Shown: piece by piece, positions 22,713 through 34,220 of the stretch
Layout: every line of letters starts with the position of its first letter
How positions within the stretch are numbered: position 1 is the first letter of the stretch
Assembly (NCBI RefSeq): GCF_042186555.1
Contig: NC_133332.1
Coordinates: forward strand, 234,826,015 to 234,890,014
Direction: 5' to 3'
Origin: Aquarana catesbeiana
Lineage: Eukaryota; Chordata; Amphibia; Anura; Ranidae
DNA length: 64,000 nt
The notes under the pieces: model-generated
Databases searched by the model: none
What the model was told of the DNA's origin: nothing
What the model saw: the letters and a program-made list of their open reading frames with translations, nothing else
Translations under genes and position numbers: made by a program

Positions 22713-23522
22713 AATAATAATGTTCAACTTTGGCTGGAGTATACCATAAACAAACAACTCATGTTTTACAGGGCGGGATTTGCGGACTCTGCGCCCAATT
22801 ACCCTACCAGGAGATTTGTGATGATGGGACGGCACCATAATGCCTGGAGGAAATCCATGCAAAATGAAGATAACATGTAAAATCTATACAGCGGTTGTCC
22901 TGGGTGAGACTCAACTGCAAGTCCCCAGCTCTGCAAGGCAATAATGTGAACCAGTCATACTGCCCTGATTCTGGCACAATTATATGACATACTGTAAATG
23001 ACTGCTGGGATTGGAAGGTTTCAGATAACCTCAGTAAAGTTCTGGTTTTATTTGGGGGCAATCAAAAATTGTGAAAACTATAACTGCATGATAGCACACC
23101 AAGCTGTGACCATCACGACAAGAAAGCAAAAAGCAGTTTAGGTGTCTAGTCATGATTGGTCAACAGGTTTATATCCCTCTATGAGGTAATTATAACACTA
23201 TCTGGGAAAATGCTATGTGCAAAGAATGTCCATCATTTCTCTTGACCAAGTGTCTTAGGAAGAACTAGTCGAACACACACTGTTCAATGAATCATCAGTC
23301 TATCTTCATTATCAAACTCTTGCTTTTGTGCACTTTTGTTCCGAAGGCCCCCCATCTACCCAAGCAGCCTTGTATATAACAATACTTATTAGAGTACCAA
23401 TAATGACAGAATGTCTCCTGTGCATAAGTGTGACAGGCTGGTACAGATGTAAAAGATGACACCATGTCACTGGGGAAAGCTTCAAGCCTTGCTGCCCTCT
23501 AGGACAGAGGATGTCCTGAAGC
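22713..23522. other. unassigned intronic sequence
   Basis: Nothing recognised on either strand. Confidence 0.5.
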
Positions 23523-23523
23523 C

Positions 23524-23970
23524 ACTACAAAAACAAACAAAAGAGGGCGCACCAGCCTAGTGCATTATCTCACAGCATTTATTTAAGATCAACTAGAATA
23601 ATACTAACAAAAATGTGAATTAAAATTGCTCTTTGAGCTCCTCATCTATAGCCCAGTAGTCCTAGACTACTCCAGAGTGCAAGGAGACCTCACCGGGATC
23701 CTTTATTGCTAACGTGTTTCAAAGGTAACCTCTTCTTCATCAGAGCTCCTCTGATTAAGGGGTTACCTACAAAATGCATTCGCTTTAAAGGATCCTGGTG
23801 AGGTCCCCTTGCATTTAGGAGTGGGCCAAGTCTAGGACTACTGGGCTATAGATGAGTAGCTCAAAAAGCAATTTTAATTCACGTTTGTATTATTCTTGTT
23901 GATCTTTAATAAATGCTGTAGGATAATGCACTAGACTGGTGTACCCTCTTTTGTTTGTTTTTTTGTAGTT
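23524..23970. mobile_element. foldback element with adjacent arms
   Basis: Arms 23524-23746 and 23748-23970 are inverted repeats almost without a loop: CATCTATAGCCCAGTAGTCC pairs with GGACTACTGGGCTATAGATG, and the outer ends CTACAAAAACAAACAAAAGA pair with TTTTGTTTGTTTTTTTGTAG. The centre has the CTTCTTCATCAGAG motif also seen in the foldback at 58742-59745 as GAAGAAG next to an AACGCGT-like site. Confidence 0.9.
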
Positions 23971-23972
23971 GC

Positions 23973-24910
23973 TTATTAGAGTACCTCTGACCGGCTGATC
24001 CCCAATGCTATGACCTAGTGCCAAGCCAGGAGTCACTCATGTATTCCCTAAGCCGCAGTGCTGTGCATGTCCAGGTCTGTATGTACCACTACCAATATGT
24101 TACATCAGGATGCTTCTGCACATGCTCTGTGATAGTTAAAGCAAAGCTGTGCAAAACTAGAAAAGAGAAAGGGTTGAAGATGTGGTCATACAGGTTACAG
24201 CCCCCCCCCCCCATTAATAAAGTGAGGTATGAAGGATGTATCTTGTCATAAACAAAAAAATGGAAACAAAACCCCAACAGAACTTTTGAGGACAGAAGAA
24301 AGTGAGAACGTACTTAACCTAGGAAAAAAAATATTCATATTGGGGTATAATGCATACATATTGAAAACCTACTCACAGGTTAATTAACATTCAAAATTGT
24401 GAACACTGTGAGGCGTATTGGGTGTTATCATTTTCCTTGTACTGTGAGGATGCTGGAATGTGCAGGAAACAGGAAAAGACATGGAAGATGACAGAAACAG
24501 AAGACAGACCAAGACAAAGAGCGAGCCAGAACTGTCACTGAAGAGCTATGTCTTCTGGCACTGACTAAGGAACATGAGATCTACGGCTGTACTGGGTGCC
24601 ATGTGCACAGGTGGTTTCACCTTCATATTCCCTCACTAAATCGTCAGAAAGTAACATGAATGGATTTACAGCATCCACAGACTATTCCAGGAGGTGCAAT
24701 TAATGGTTATGCAATGCTTGCTTTTTCCTCCATTGTGACTGTCAATTATATTTATTATAATCCTGTGACAGAGCTCTGAATATTGCAACATTGTATCAGG
24801 CAGGAGCACACCAGAAACATATGCAATTATTACTGCTGCATTGCTGAGTACTGACATGTGCTTGCTTTGCATTAGAAAACAAGTTTTAGGGCACCTATAA
24901 AAATATACAG
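23973..24910. other. unassigned intronic sequence
   Basis: No element borders or coding blocks recognised, apart from a short C run at 24199-24212. Confidence 0.5.
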
Positions 24911-25005
24911 TGACCTACCAAAGGGCTTCTCAACCAGGGATGTATTGAACCCTAGGGTTCCTTTAGACTAGAGGTTGTTTGGGGTTCCTTGAGCAATGAG
25001 CAATT
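24911..25005. mobile_element. hAT-like terminal fragment
   Basis: GGGCTTCTCAACCAGGGATG and GTTTGGGGTTCCTTGAGCAA resemble one end of a widespread hAT-type repeat. No opposite end was found. Confidence 0.4.
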
Positions 25006-25009
25006 CAGC

Positions 25010-25415
25010 CCCTTTCAGCACCCCTAATACTTACCTGAGCCCCATCTCAATCCAGCGATATTGCACGAGAGCCACAAAGACTGGGGACTCTCCCTCGTTG
25101 GCTAAGACAGAAGCGGGCATCATTGGCTCCCGCTGCTGTCAAGCAAAGTCAGTGAGCCAATAAGGAGTGAGAGGGGGCGGGACCAAGCCACAGCTCTGTG
25201 TCTGAACGGACACAGAGTCGCGGCTCGGGTGCCCCCCATAGCAAGCTTCTTGCTGTGGGGGCACTCACCAGGAGGGAGGGGCCAGGAGCCGAGAAGAGGG
25301 ACCAGAGAAGAGGAGGATGCACGCTGCCCTGCGCAAATCCACTGCAACAGAACAGGTAAGTATAACTTGTTTGTTATTTTTATAGAAAAAAGACAAGACA
25401 TTACAATCACTTTAA
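25010..25415. mobile_element. TTAA MITE related to 8025-9953
   Basis: Shares the core of the outer nest element (ACTTACCTGAGCC, GGCTCCCGCTGCTGTCAA, GAAGAGGAGGAT, CTTGTTTGTTATTTTTA) and ends ACAATCACTTTAA with TTAA at 25412-25415. The left end is worn. Confidence 0.65.
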
Positions 25416-26446
25416 AGGTAAGAATATTCCTTGAGCTTCTCCTTCTCCTAGGTTTAAGATTGTTCTTTACAAACAGATTCAGCAGACATTACATACTAAT
25501 TCTGAGTGTTGTGACCTCCCTCTTATGTTATCTGTGCCAGAGAGGCCTCAGTGAGCTTATAGAGAACACACAGATCTACAATTTTGTATGCTCAGATTCT
25601 AGGACATAAGAAATGCACCAGAATGAAGGTTTGGAACAGGCTTGGTTCGTTAAAAGTTTAAATTCCAAAATGTTCTTGTGTGACTGGAGCGTCCCCCAAA
25701 ATGTCCCCTGAAAAATCTCACTGTTTCACAAATAGACATAAAACATCCAGAAGCTCTGACTGCAACAGGAGAATGTCAAGGGAGTGAGGAACAAAATATC
25801 TGATCCTCCGAAGTATCAAGGGGAGCAATTACAGGACAGAGTTTAAAGACCCCAGGTCTGGCTAGTTTCCCGATCCCTGACCGTAACGCTCTGTTGCATC
25901 TGTGAAGATACAGAGATCTTGGCAGGGGAGAAGAGGACAGTCTGTGGGAAGGAGCCAGTGCGCCGAGCTGAGCCTGGAGGGTCAATGTGGACGACCTGGA
26001 CTTGGAATTCAGAAGTGAACAGGGAATAGCATTAAACTGGATTTATCTGCTTGAAGATTATGCTGATACTCCTATGTAAAATGCCACAGAAACCAAAAAT
26101 ACCCTTTTCTCTAGTAAGCATAACCCACAGTTCCTGTTATCCAAATACATGAAAGATAAAACTATGTTGCTCATAACAACCGCATTCCAAATGTTATCAT
26201 CACAGGTTTAAAAAAGGAAGGAAGAATATGATTGGTAGTTATTACCACCGAAAAAGTCTACTTTTTTGTTTTAAACTGACATTTTACAACAGCTTTTTTA
26301 TTTATATAAAATCTTTCTTTTACAAATAGACTTTGAAAAAAGAATGCACCTGTGACGTAGGATTCCCAGAGGGCCATTGGCTTTTCACAGAGGCAGCATA
26401 GCAGAAGCTGTTTGCTTTCAAGCTGTCATGTTCAGAACTTCACATA
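25416..26446. other. unassigned intronic sequence
   Basis: A minus-strand frame at 25776-25985 was examined as a possible exd3 exon but shows no EXD3-like motif. Nothing else recognised. Confidence 0.5.
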
Positions 26447-26449
26447 CTA

Positions 26450-26690
26450 AAGGCAGCCATAGATGGATCAAATTTTGATCCACATATGGGCAGGCTGGTT
26501 GTACGGAAGTTGATCTACTCATTGACTTCTGTACAACCTGCCCATCAGGTTTTTCCTAATGGATCAGTGTCGCCAGCTATAGCTGGCAGCACTGATGAGT
26601 GTGTTCTTATGATGGGGAGAATATCCCTGCCGTCAGAACACTATAGCTCAGTGGAAAGAATTCCCCTATCCGCATCTAATGTGTAGATGG
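26450..26690. mobile_element. MITE, CCATAGATGG family
   Basis: AAGGCAGCCATAGATGGATC at the left; internal inverted pair ATGGGCAGGCTGGTTGTACG / TGTACAACCTGCCCAT; related to 21895-22198 and 50251-50503. The right boundary is approximate. Confidence 0.55.
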
Positions 26691-26968
26691 GGGAGCCAGA
26701 TCATTTTTAATTTTCTTTTAAGGAAAGGAAAAAAAAAACCCCCAAAAAACCAAACAAATAATGTAATTTATCCTCTCCCTTTACTAACTATAGTAAAGGG
26801 GAGGGTAAATCACTGCTCCAACTCATTTACTGATGTGTAGTCATTTCAGCTTGAGCCAGTGAGATCTGTAAACAACAGGCTGTTAACACATAAGCTAAGG
26901 AGAGGCTGAAAAACACAAAGATGAACCAAGAGCTTCATTTACTGGATTGAAATGAGAATACAAACTTT

Positions 26969-27298
26969 GGGGAGGATCTACTGAAACTAGAGCATGCAAA
27001 ATCGGGTACAACTCAGCTTCCAGGTTTTTTCTCAAAGCTTAAAGCGGAGTTCTGCCTGGGAAAAAAAATAATAAAAGTTATCAGCTACAAATACTGCAGC
27101 TTCTGACTTTTAATATAAGGACACTTACCTGCCCGTAATGTTCTCACCCGAAGCCGACCCGTCCCTCGGCTCCGGGTGTCGACATCCATTTATGGGTGGA
27201 ACTCCGCTTTAATTGAACAAGCTGAAGTTAGAAGCCGATTGACTACCATACACAGCTGCACCAGATTCTGAGTGCTCCAGTTTTAGTAAATCTCCCCC
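26969..27298. mobile_element. hairpin MITE (TTTACTAAAACTGG family) with nested TTAA MITE
   Basis: GGGGAGGATCTACTGAAACT (left) pairs with AGTTTTAGTAAATCTCCCCC (right). The family core is broken at CAAAGC-TTAA by the element at 27039-27212. Confidence 0.8.
27039..27212. mobile_element. 174-bp TTAA MITE, resolved insertion
   Basis: TIR AGCGGAGTTC...GAACTCCGCT flanked by TTAA at 27039-27042 and 27209-27212. Removing it with one TTAA yields CAAAGCTTAATTGAAC, matching CAAAGCTTAACTGACC in the empty family copy at 5454-5632. This establishes TTAA as the target. Confidence 0.88.
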
Positions 27299-27299
27299 T

Positions 27300-27978
27300 T
27301 TGTGTCTTGGTGAGAGGGAATAAAGGGAACATATCCTCATTAGAAACCGAATCAATGGAAACACAGCTGAGCTCAAGCTCTACTTTTAGTCACGTCAAGA
27401 TCTGCATGCAACGTCAGCTGCTTAGATCTTTGGATCTACTGATTATTTTTATATGTAGCTTTTGCTGAAATAATTCTCGTTGGTATATTGTCATTATATG
27501 CTCATCCTGAACTCAACAGTTTCATGATGGGGTTTAAAGTAAACCCCATGGCAAAATAAAGAATGCACAGAAAATATTTTGCACATAGGAACTGTGAGAA
27601 AGGTGAACTTGAACTTTAAAGCTTCCCCACTAAGCAGTGTTGCCCTAGGCAGATGATTACATGGTAAATGCATCTTTTAAAAGCAGAATGACTAGAAACG
27701 GGTCACCCAGTGTCCTTTCCCTGCACATTCCTGAAGAGTTCATTTGCCTGGATACATTATTTGTAAGTTATGTGCTCTCTCTCAAGTCTGTTTAAAGGTG
27801 TAGAGTCAAAATAAAAATGTACATCTCTAAAAAGTATTGGTGCTGCCTGATCTGGAATGTGTGACTCCATTTTTGCTAAATAGTTGTTTTTTGGCATCAA
27901 TATCTCTCTGCTGGTGGATCTTGGCACAGGAAAATGTGCTTTTAAAAACCTCCAGCACCCAATGAGAAAGGCACTAGT
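27300..27978. other. unassigned intronic sequence
   Basis: Only a small palindrome (TGGGGTTTAAAGTAAACCCCA, 27529-27550) is visible. Confidence 0.5.
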
Positions 27979-27980
27979 TA

Positions 27981-28339
27981 GAGCCCTTTCACACCGGGCC
28001 GCCCATAGCGTCGGATTAGTGGCGCTTTTACACCCGCTAGTGGCTGAGAAAGGGTTAAAACCGCCCGCAATAGCGGCATTTTGCCGGCGGTATCCCAGCG
28101 CTGCCCCATTGATTTCAATGGGGAGCAGCGGTGGAGGAGCGGTAAACACACCGCTCCTTCACCGCTCCAAAGAAGCTGCTGGCAGGACTTTTTTTTCCCA
28201 TCCTGCCAGCGCAGTGCTCCGGTGTGAAAGCCCTCGGGCTTTCACACTGGAGACAATGCTGCAGTTGTTTGAGGGTGGATTGCAGGCACTATTTTTAACG
28301 CTATAGCGCCTGCAAAAGGCCCTCAGTGTGAAAGGGGTC
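27981..28339. mobile_element. MITE, CCTTTCACAC family, copy 3, TTA TSD
   Basis: Starts GAGCCCTTTCACACCG and ends CAGTGTGAAAGGGGTC, with TTA at 27978-27980 and 28340-28342. Internal ATTTCAATGGGGAGCAGCGG and GCAGGACTTTTTTTTCCC blocks are shared with the other copies. Confidence 0.82.
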
Positions 28340-28396
28340 TTAGAAATAGCATTAGGGACGAGGTCAAAGTTTGGTTCAAGAGTTAAGTGGCTCAAC

Positions 28397-28736
28397 TTAA
28401 AGGGTCAGTCCACCAAAACTCTTCTTTTAGTGTCTGGTAGATGCTGGAAGGTTAAAAAAAAACAGACAGTTTTTCTATTTCTTTGAGACTATTGGTGAAA
28501 TCTCTGCTCTAGGTTCCTCCCACTTTCCCTACTAGATTTTTATGTATTTTACATGATGGAAAATGTGACGGGAAGAGCTGGAACACACAAATGTGGATGA
28601 GAACATCCAGGATACCCAGGTGGACAGGAACAATGTTGGGAATTACCTCTGTTGGAATGTCCAATACATATATGAAGCCAGGGGAAAGAGTCACCTATAA
28701 CTAAAATAGAATTTTTTCGGTGAGCTGACCCTTTAA
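28397..28736. mobile_element. TTAA MITE (AAGGGTCAGTCCACC TIR)
   Basis: Starts TTAAAGGGTCAGTCCACC and ends GGTGAGCTGACCCTTTAA, with TTAA at both edges (28397-28400, 28733-28736). A decayed end of the same family occurs at 44340-44366 (GGGTGGACTGACCCTTTAA). Confidence 0.8.
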
Positions 28737-29884
28737 AGGTTAGGGTTAAGTTGGGGATAAAGGGTTAATAGTTATTTTAGGGTTAACGTTCAAGTTACAG
28801 TGATACGAAAACACACACTGTTTAATTTACATTGTACCTTCTATTTCTGTATGTGGATGATGGTGCTGCAGGAGGAGCTGGACCAGCACAGAGAGTAGTT
28901 AGGCACTGCCAAAAGAGGAGAGGGCTATGACATGCACAGGAGGGGGACTGTTCTGGGGAATGGACTTTTCTTATAGTAGTGAAATTTTCTAGCAGTTCTA
29001 AGGCATTTTGTAAGTTATTAAAAATGATTTGCGGAAAGTTAAAAAGCTGCAATTAAGAATTTAAATACTTTATTTGTCTGTGCTTTTAACTACAATTTTA
29101 TAAGTTGGTGATGGGGTCTCTTTAAGGTTGAACTTGATGGTCTTTTATATTTTAACTATGTAACTAATTGCCAGGCGGAGGGATCATCTTTCTTGCCTAC
29201 AGGCACTCTACAGGAGGGGGTCTCTCCAGTCTGTGCATAGGATCCGATCCACACCCTTGGTAAATTCCACTTAGCGCTGAGCATGCAGGTAATTACACAT
29301 GTTATTTATGCCTCATACCTGGACGCCAGATAACCATCAAAATCTATCTTTTCTTGTAAAAACATATGTATAAAAAAGGTTTAAATAAATAATAATCAGA
29401 CAATGGTTGTCATTGCTTCCTGTGAGCGCCTCTTGCTTTCATCTCAGCTTTCGAGTGTAGAGGAACAATGCAGTTTGGATTACAAACCAGAAAAACTTGT
29501 TCTAAAAAATACATTTCGTGTCAGCCCGGCGACTGGATATATTGCTCACAGTGCAGCTTTCCCCTGCATTGTTTATTTTTTTCCTTTTTTAACGCTTGGA
29601 AAGCCAGGAGAGTCTAAATTATGCCCCTGTTGCTCTGAGTCTATACCATGAAAGAGGTGTTAGGGCAATATAAGCATTGTGCTTGTTTTGTTCACATTTA
29701 AAGCAAACCCTTCAAAGGAAAGAGAACAGCTTTACTTTGAGGTCCCTATTCCCTGGAAGCACATCCGGTGGTGCCTGGATCACAAAACTGGCTTCACAGA
29801 ATTGCAAACGGTTTTGCAGGCAAAGCAGTTCCCGTACATGTGTTTCAATTTCATATTTGGTTGCTTGCTTGGAGATAAAAACTT
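28737..29884. other. unassigned intronic sequence
   Basis: The only recurrent motif noticed is GGTTGAACTTGATGG near 29128-29142, a sequence I associate with common amphibian repeats but cannot assign. Plus-strand frames at 29403-29651 and 29677-29994 have no support. Confidence 0.45.
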
Positions 29885-29886
29885 TA

Positions 29887-30269
29887 AGACCCCTTTCACA
29901 CTGGACGCGTTTTTTCAGGCGCTTTAGCGCTAAAAATAGCACCTGTAAAGCGCCTGAAAAAAGTCTCATATGCAAACCCAGTGTGAAAGCCTGAGTGCTT
30001 TCACACTGGGGCGCTGCGCTGGCAGGACGTAAAAAAAAAAGTCCTGCAAGCAGCTTCTTTAAGGCGCTTTAGGAGCAATGTATACACTGCTCCTAAAGCG
30101 CCCCTGCCCACTGAAATCAATGGGCAGCACCTGCAAAGTGCCACGGCAGTGGCGCTTTGCGGGCCCCTTTAACCCTTTATTCGGCAGCTAACGGGGTTAA
30201 AAGCACCCCGTTATCGCCCGAAAAGCCCTGCAAAACCGACGCCCGGGCGCTGACTGTGTGAAAGGGCTT
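29887..30269. mobile_element. MITE, CCTTTCACAC family, copy 4
   Basis: Starts GACCCCTTTCACACTGGAC and ends GACTGTGTGAAAGGGCTT. The internal AGTCCTGCAAGCAGCTTCTT block and ATCAATGGGCAG are shared with copies 1-3. Flanks are TTA(A). Confidence 0.8.
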
Positions 30270-30591
30270 TAAGTATTTCAAGTAACTATAACTATTTTGC
30301 AAATGAAAAAAAAATCTTGTAATATTCTGATGACTTAAAGAGCTTTCCAGAAAAATTACAGCACATTATGAAGCCTGGCAACCCCACATATACACACACA
30401 ATTTAGAAACAGTAAAGTTAGCACAATTATTTTAACGTGAAAGATGTTACGCCACGAGAATCTTGATCTATCTTCTAAGCAAAAAAATCGTGATTTTCAT
30501 TTTAGCCAGAATCGTACAGCTCTACTAGGGAGTACATAACATTCCAACTTTGATAAATACGACTCTAGAGGAAGACTGGCAGACACCTTAC

Positions 30592-30723
30592 CTGGCAGCG
30601 ACTGAACACATCAGAGAGGCTGACACGAACATTAAAATGTTTTAGGACCTTGATTGCTTGCTGTCGTGCTTTCTCTGAGCAGTCTACGGAAAAACATCTC
30701 CCTTCACCAATTTGTGAGCGAAG
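30592..30723 (-). CDS. exd3: EXD3 exon: Mut7-C domain, zinc-ribbon start
   Basis: Minus-strand exon of 132 nt (44 codons, phase 0 at both ends). It is bounded by a TTTCACAG acceptor and a CAG|GTAAGG donor. The translation contains GRCFSVDCSEKARQQA and HFNVRVSLSDVFSRCQ, the typical end of the Mut7-C RNase domain of EXD3. The final SRCQ is the first half of the CxxC zinc-ribbon motif that closes Mut7-C proteins; the second cysteine must come from the next exon, which I could not find in 1-30591. It follows the exon at 39439-39492 in frame across an 8.7-kb intron containing piggyBac copy B. Family-level assignment is strong; only the downstream structure is unknown. Confidence 0.93.
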
Positions 30724-33060
30724 CTGTGAAAGTCCGAAAAAATGAAAAAAAACTATTTTTGAAAAAGTATTTTTAAGTAAACTTGCCCATTGCATAAGTA
30801 AACCTGTAACCATGCAGGACTAAGCTACAAGTACATTTAACTGTTTCCATCCCATAGTGCACATTTTCATGTTCCTTTTGCTCCCCAACTGCTCTGATTG
30901 AGTGCCAGGAATGAAGAAATACCCAATGTCTCAAAAGTTAGGGAGTACATTACTCCTTTCCAGCCATATAACAGCTTGGTAATTGGACATTCTAGGTCCC
31001 CAATAGCATCATATAGGCATGAAAAGTGTCCTCAGTCCTGTGTAAGGTCCAGGTAGCAACTTGTTGGGATTGCGCTGGATGTGTAGTACCATGTAGAGCA
31101 AAGGAAACTGAGCTAATTGGGAACAAACGTGACCTAGCAGCAACAAAAACACATACAAAATAAGCTGCGCTAAAGGTATTAAAAAAAAGCAATAATATTC
31201 ATAATGAGTGCATAACAAAAAGTGACAAAAATATAAATATGTGAATAGGAATATACAGATGATGAGATAAAGTATAATCCAGTACAAAGTCCAACAAATA
31301 AATATATTCCAGTGAAAACGTTCAGTGATTTCAATGGCTCTTTCACACCATCCAACACCTTCAGTGATCTTGTGAATTACTACCACCACCAATGGCTGAT
31401 GGGCTTGCTTACCAGATCGACTGGACCTCTCATCACAAAAGGTCATACATGCCTATGGCTCCATACCCAGCCAGGGCCTTTATCCAATCCGTCTCCTGAA
31501 CATGGAACATCAATCCTCCTCAACGATGTTTGTAGAAGTACCCCAAAAAAGTAGAAGAGACTCCGTATAGAGAAAAAATCCTCACGCTTTATTTTTTTTA
31601 AAAATACACTTACAAAGGGACATATTGTAGTGTAAACGCCTAAATTCGCATGGGCAACCGGCATACATACAGAAAAACCTGTCTTCCGGGACACGAGTGT
31701 AGCAGTGACGTCAAAGCATCGCTCCTCCCTTCGCATTTCGTCATACATTTGACATTGTCCAGGGGCACATTTAGTCAAACGTATGACAAAACGCGCAGGG
31801 AGGAGCAACGCACTGACGTTACTGCTACACTTGTGTCCCAAAAACCATGTTTTTCTGTATGTGTGCCGGTTGCACATGCAAATTCAGGTGTTTACACTAC
31901 AATATGTCCCTTTGTAAGTGTATTTTTAAGAGAAATAAAGCGTGAGGACTTTTACTCTATGCAGAATCTTTTCTAATTTTTTGGGGTACTTCTACGAACA
32001 TCGTTGAGGAGGATTGATGTTCCATGTTCAGGAGACGGACCGGATAAAGGCCCTGGCTGGGTATGGAGCCATAAGTGTGTATGACCTTTTGTGATGAGAG
32101 GTCCAGTTGATATGGTAAGCAAGCCCTTCAGCCATTGGTGATGGTGTTAACCACTTGCCGACCGCCGCACGACTATATACGTCGACAGAGCGGCACGGGC
32201 AGGCAAAAGGACGTATATGTACGTCCTTGCCTGCCCGCGGGTGGGGGGTCCGATCGGACCCCCCCCCCGGTGCCTGCGGCGGTCGGCAAATCTCCCCCGG
32301 CGATCGGAGGTGAGGGGGAGGCCATCCATTCGTGGCCCCCCCCTCGCGATCGCTCTCAGCCAATGGGATCATTTCCCTGCCTCTGTATTGTACACAGAGG
32401 CAGAGGAAATGATGTCATCTCTCCTCGGCTCGGTATTTTCCGTTCCGGGCCGAGGAGAGAAGACTGCAATGTAAGTGCACCAACACTACACACACAGTAG
32501 AACATGCCAGGCACACTAAACACCCCGATCCCCCCCCCCCCGATCGCCCCCCGATCCCCCCCCAATCACCCCCCCCCCCCCCTGTCACAAACTGACACCA
32601 GCAGTTTTTTTTTTTTTTTTTTTTTTTTTCTGATTACTGTATTGGTGTCAGTTTGTGACAGTTACAGTGTCAGGGCAGTGAGTGTTAGGCCCCCTGTAGG
32701 TCTAGGGTACCCCCCTAACCCCCCCTAATAAAGTTTTAACCCCTTGATCACCCCCTGTCACCAGTGTCGCTAAGCGATCATTTTTCTGATCGCTGTATTA
32801 GTGTCGCTGGTGATGCTAGTTAGGGACGTAAATATTTAGGTTCGCCGTCAGAGTTTTATAGCGACAGGGACCCCCATATACTATCTAATAAATGTTTTAA
32901 CCCCTTGATTGCCCCCTAGTTAACCCTTTCACCACTGATCACTGTATAACCGTTACGGGTGACGCTGGTTAGTTTGTTTATTTTTTATAGTGTCAGGGAA
33001 CCCGCCGTTTATTACCGAATAAAGATTTAGCCCCCTGATCGCCCGGCGGTGATATGCGTC

Positions 33061-33776
33061 GCCCCAGGCAGGGTCAGATTAGCGCCAGTACCGCTAACAC
33101 CCACGCACGCAGCATACGCCTCCCTTAGTGGTATAGTATCTGATCGCATCAATATCTGATCCGATCAGATCTATACTGGCGTCCCCAGCAGTTTAGGGTT
33201 CCCAAAAACACAGTGTTAGCGGGATCAGCCCAGATACCTGCTAGCACCTGCGTTTTGCCCCTCCGCCCAGCTCGGCCCAGCCCACCCAAGTGCAGTATCG
33301 ATCGATCACTGTCACTTACAAAACACTAAACGCATAACTGCAGCGTTCGCTGAGTCAGGCCTGATCCCTGCGATCGCTAACAGTTTTTTTGGTAGCATTT
33401 TGGTGAAATGGCAAGCACCAGCCCCAGGCAGCGTCAGGTTAGTGCCAGTACCGCTAACACCCACGCACCGTACACCTCCCTTAGTGGTATAGTATCTGAA
33501 CGCATCAATATCTGATCCGATCAGATCTATACTAGCGTCCCCAGCAGTTTAGGGTTCCCACAAACGCAGTGTTAGCGGGATCAGCCCAGATACCTGCTAG
33601 CACCTGCGTTTTACCCCTCCGCCCGGCCCAGCCCAGCCCACCCAAGTGCAGTATCGATCGATCACTGTCACTTACAAAACACTAAATGCATAACTGCAGC
33701 GTTCGCAGAGTCAGGCCTGATCCCTGCGATCGTTAACAGTTTTTTTGGTAGCGTTTTGGTGAACTGGCAAGCGCCA
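33061..33776 (+). repeat. about 360-bp direct duplication inside copy B
   Basis: Unit 1 (33061-33420) and unit 2 (33421-33776) share AGTACCGCTAACACCCACGC, ATATCTGATCCGATCAGATC and GTGCAGTATCGATCGATCAC in the same order. The same duplication is present in inverted copy C (about 55715-56430), so it predates the separation of B and C. Confidence 0.9.
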
Positions 33777-33829
33777 GCGGCCTAGTACACCCCGGTCGTA
33801 GTCAAACCAGCACTGCAGTAACACTTGGT

Positions 33830-34220
33830 GACGTGGCGAGTCCCATAAGTGCAGTTCAAGCTGGTGAGGTGGCAAGTACAAGTAGTGTCCCGCTGCCACC
33901 AAAAAGACAAACACAGGCCCGTCGTGCCCATAATGCCCTTCCTGCTGCATTCGCCAATCCTAATTGGGAACCTACCGCTTCTGCAGCGCCCGTACTTCCC
34001 CCATTCACATCCCCAACCAAATGCAGTCGGCTGCATGAGAGGCATTTTTATGTCCTCCCGAGTACCCCTACCCAACGAACCCCCCCCAAAAAGATGTTGT
34101 GTCTGCAGCAAGCGCGGATATAGGCATGACACCCGCTATTATTGTCCCTCCTGTCCTGACAATCCTGGTCTTTGCATTGGTGAATGTTTTGAACGCTACC
34201 ATTCACTAGCTGAGTATTAG
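33830..34220 (+). pseudogene. piggyBac transposase relic: N-terminal stub joined to C-terminal Cys-rich domain
   Basis: One frame (33833-34100) encodes ALPAAFANPNWEPTASAAP and LHERHFYVLPSTPT; after the C8A5 run at about 34080-34092 the reading continues in another frame as PKRCCVCSKRGYRHDTRYYC, then PSCPDNPGLCIGECFERYH and a stop. The latter is the cysteine-rich, zinc-binding C-terminal domain of piggyBac transposases, with CxxC, CxxC and CxxxC-F-x-x-Y-H spacing. The DDD catalytic core expected between the two parts is absent. Copy C carries the same region inverted with a further deletion. Either a typical internally deleted derivative, or a retained DNA/end-binding module; the former is more likely. 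Confidence 0.78.

Noticed and set aside
25776..25985. Minus-strand 69-codon frame considered as the missing exd3 exon
   Set aside because: No EXD3-like or CxxC motif and no convincing acceptor/donor pair.
32028..32728. Several overlapping Pro/Gly/Arg-rich frames on both strands
   Set aside because: Caused by the GC-rich, poly-C end of piggyBac copy B; the inverted copy C shows different, non-conserved frames.
33830..34220. A host RING/PHD-type zinc-finger gene
   Set aside because: The Cys spacing and GLCIGECFERYH ending fit the piggyBac transposase C-terminus, and the block lies between TTAA-flanked ends and is repeated in copy C.
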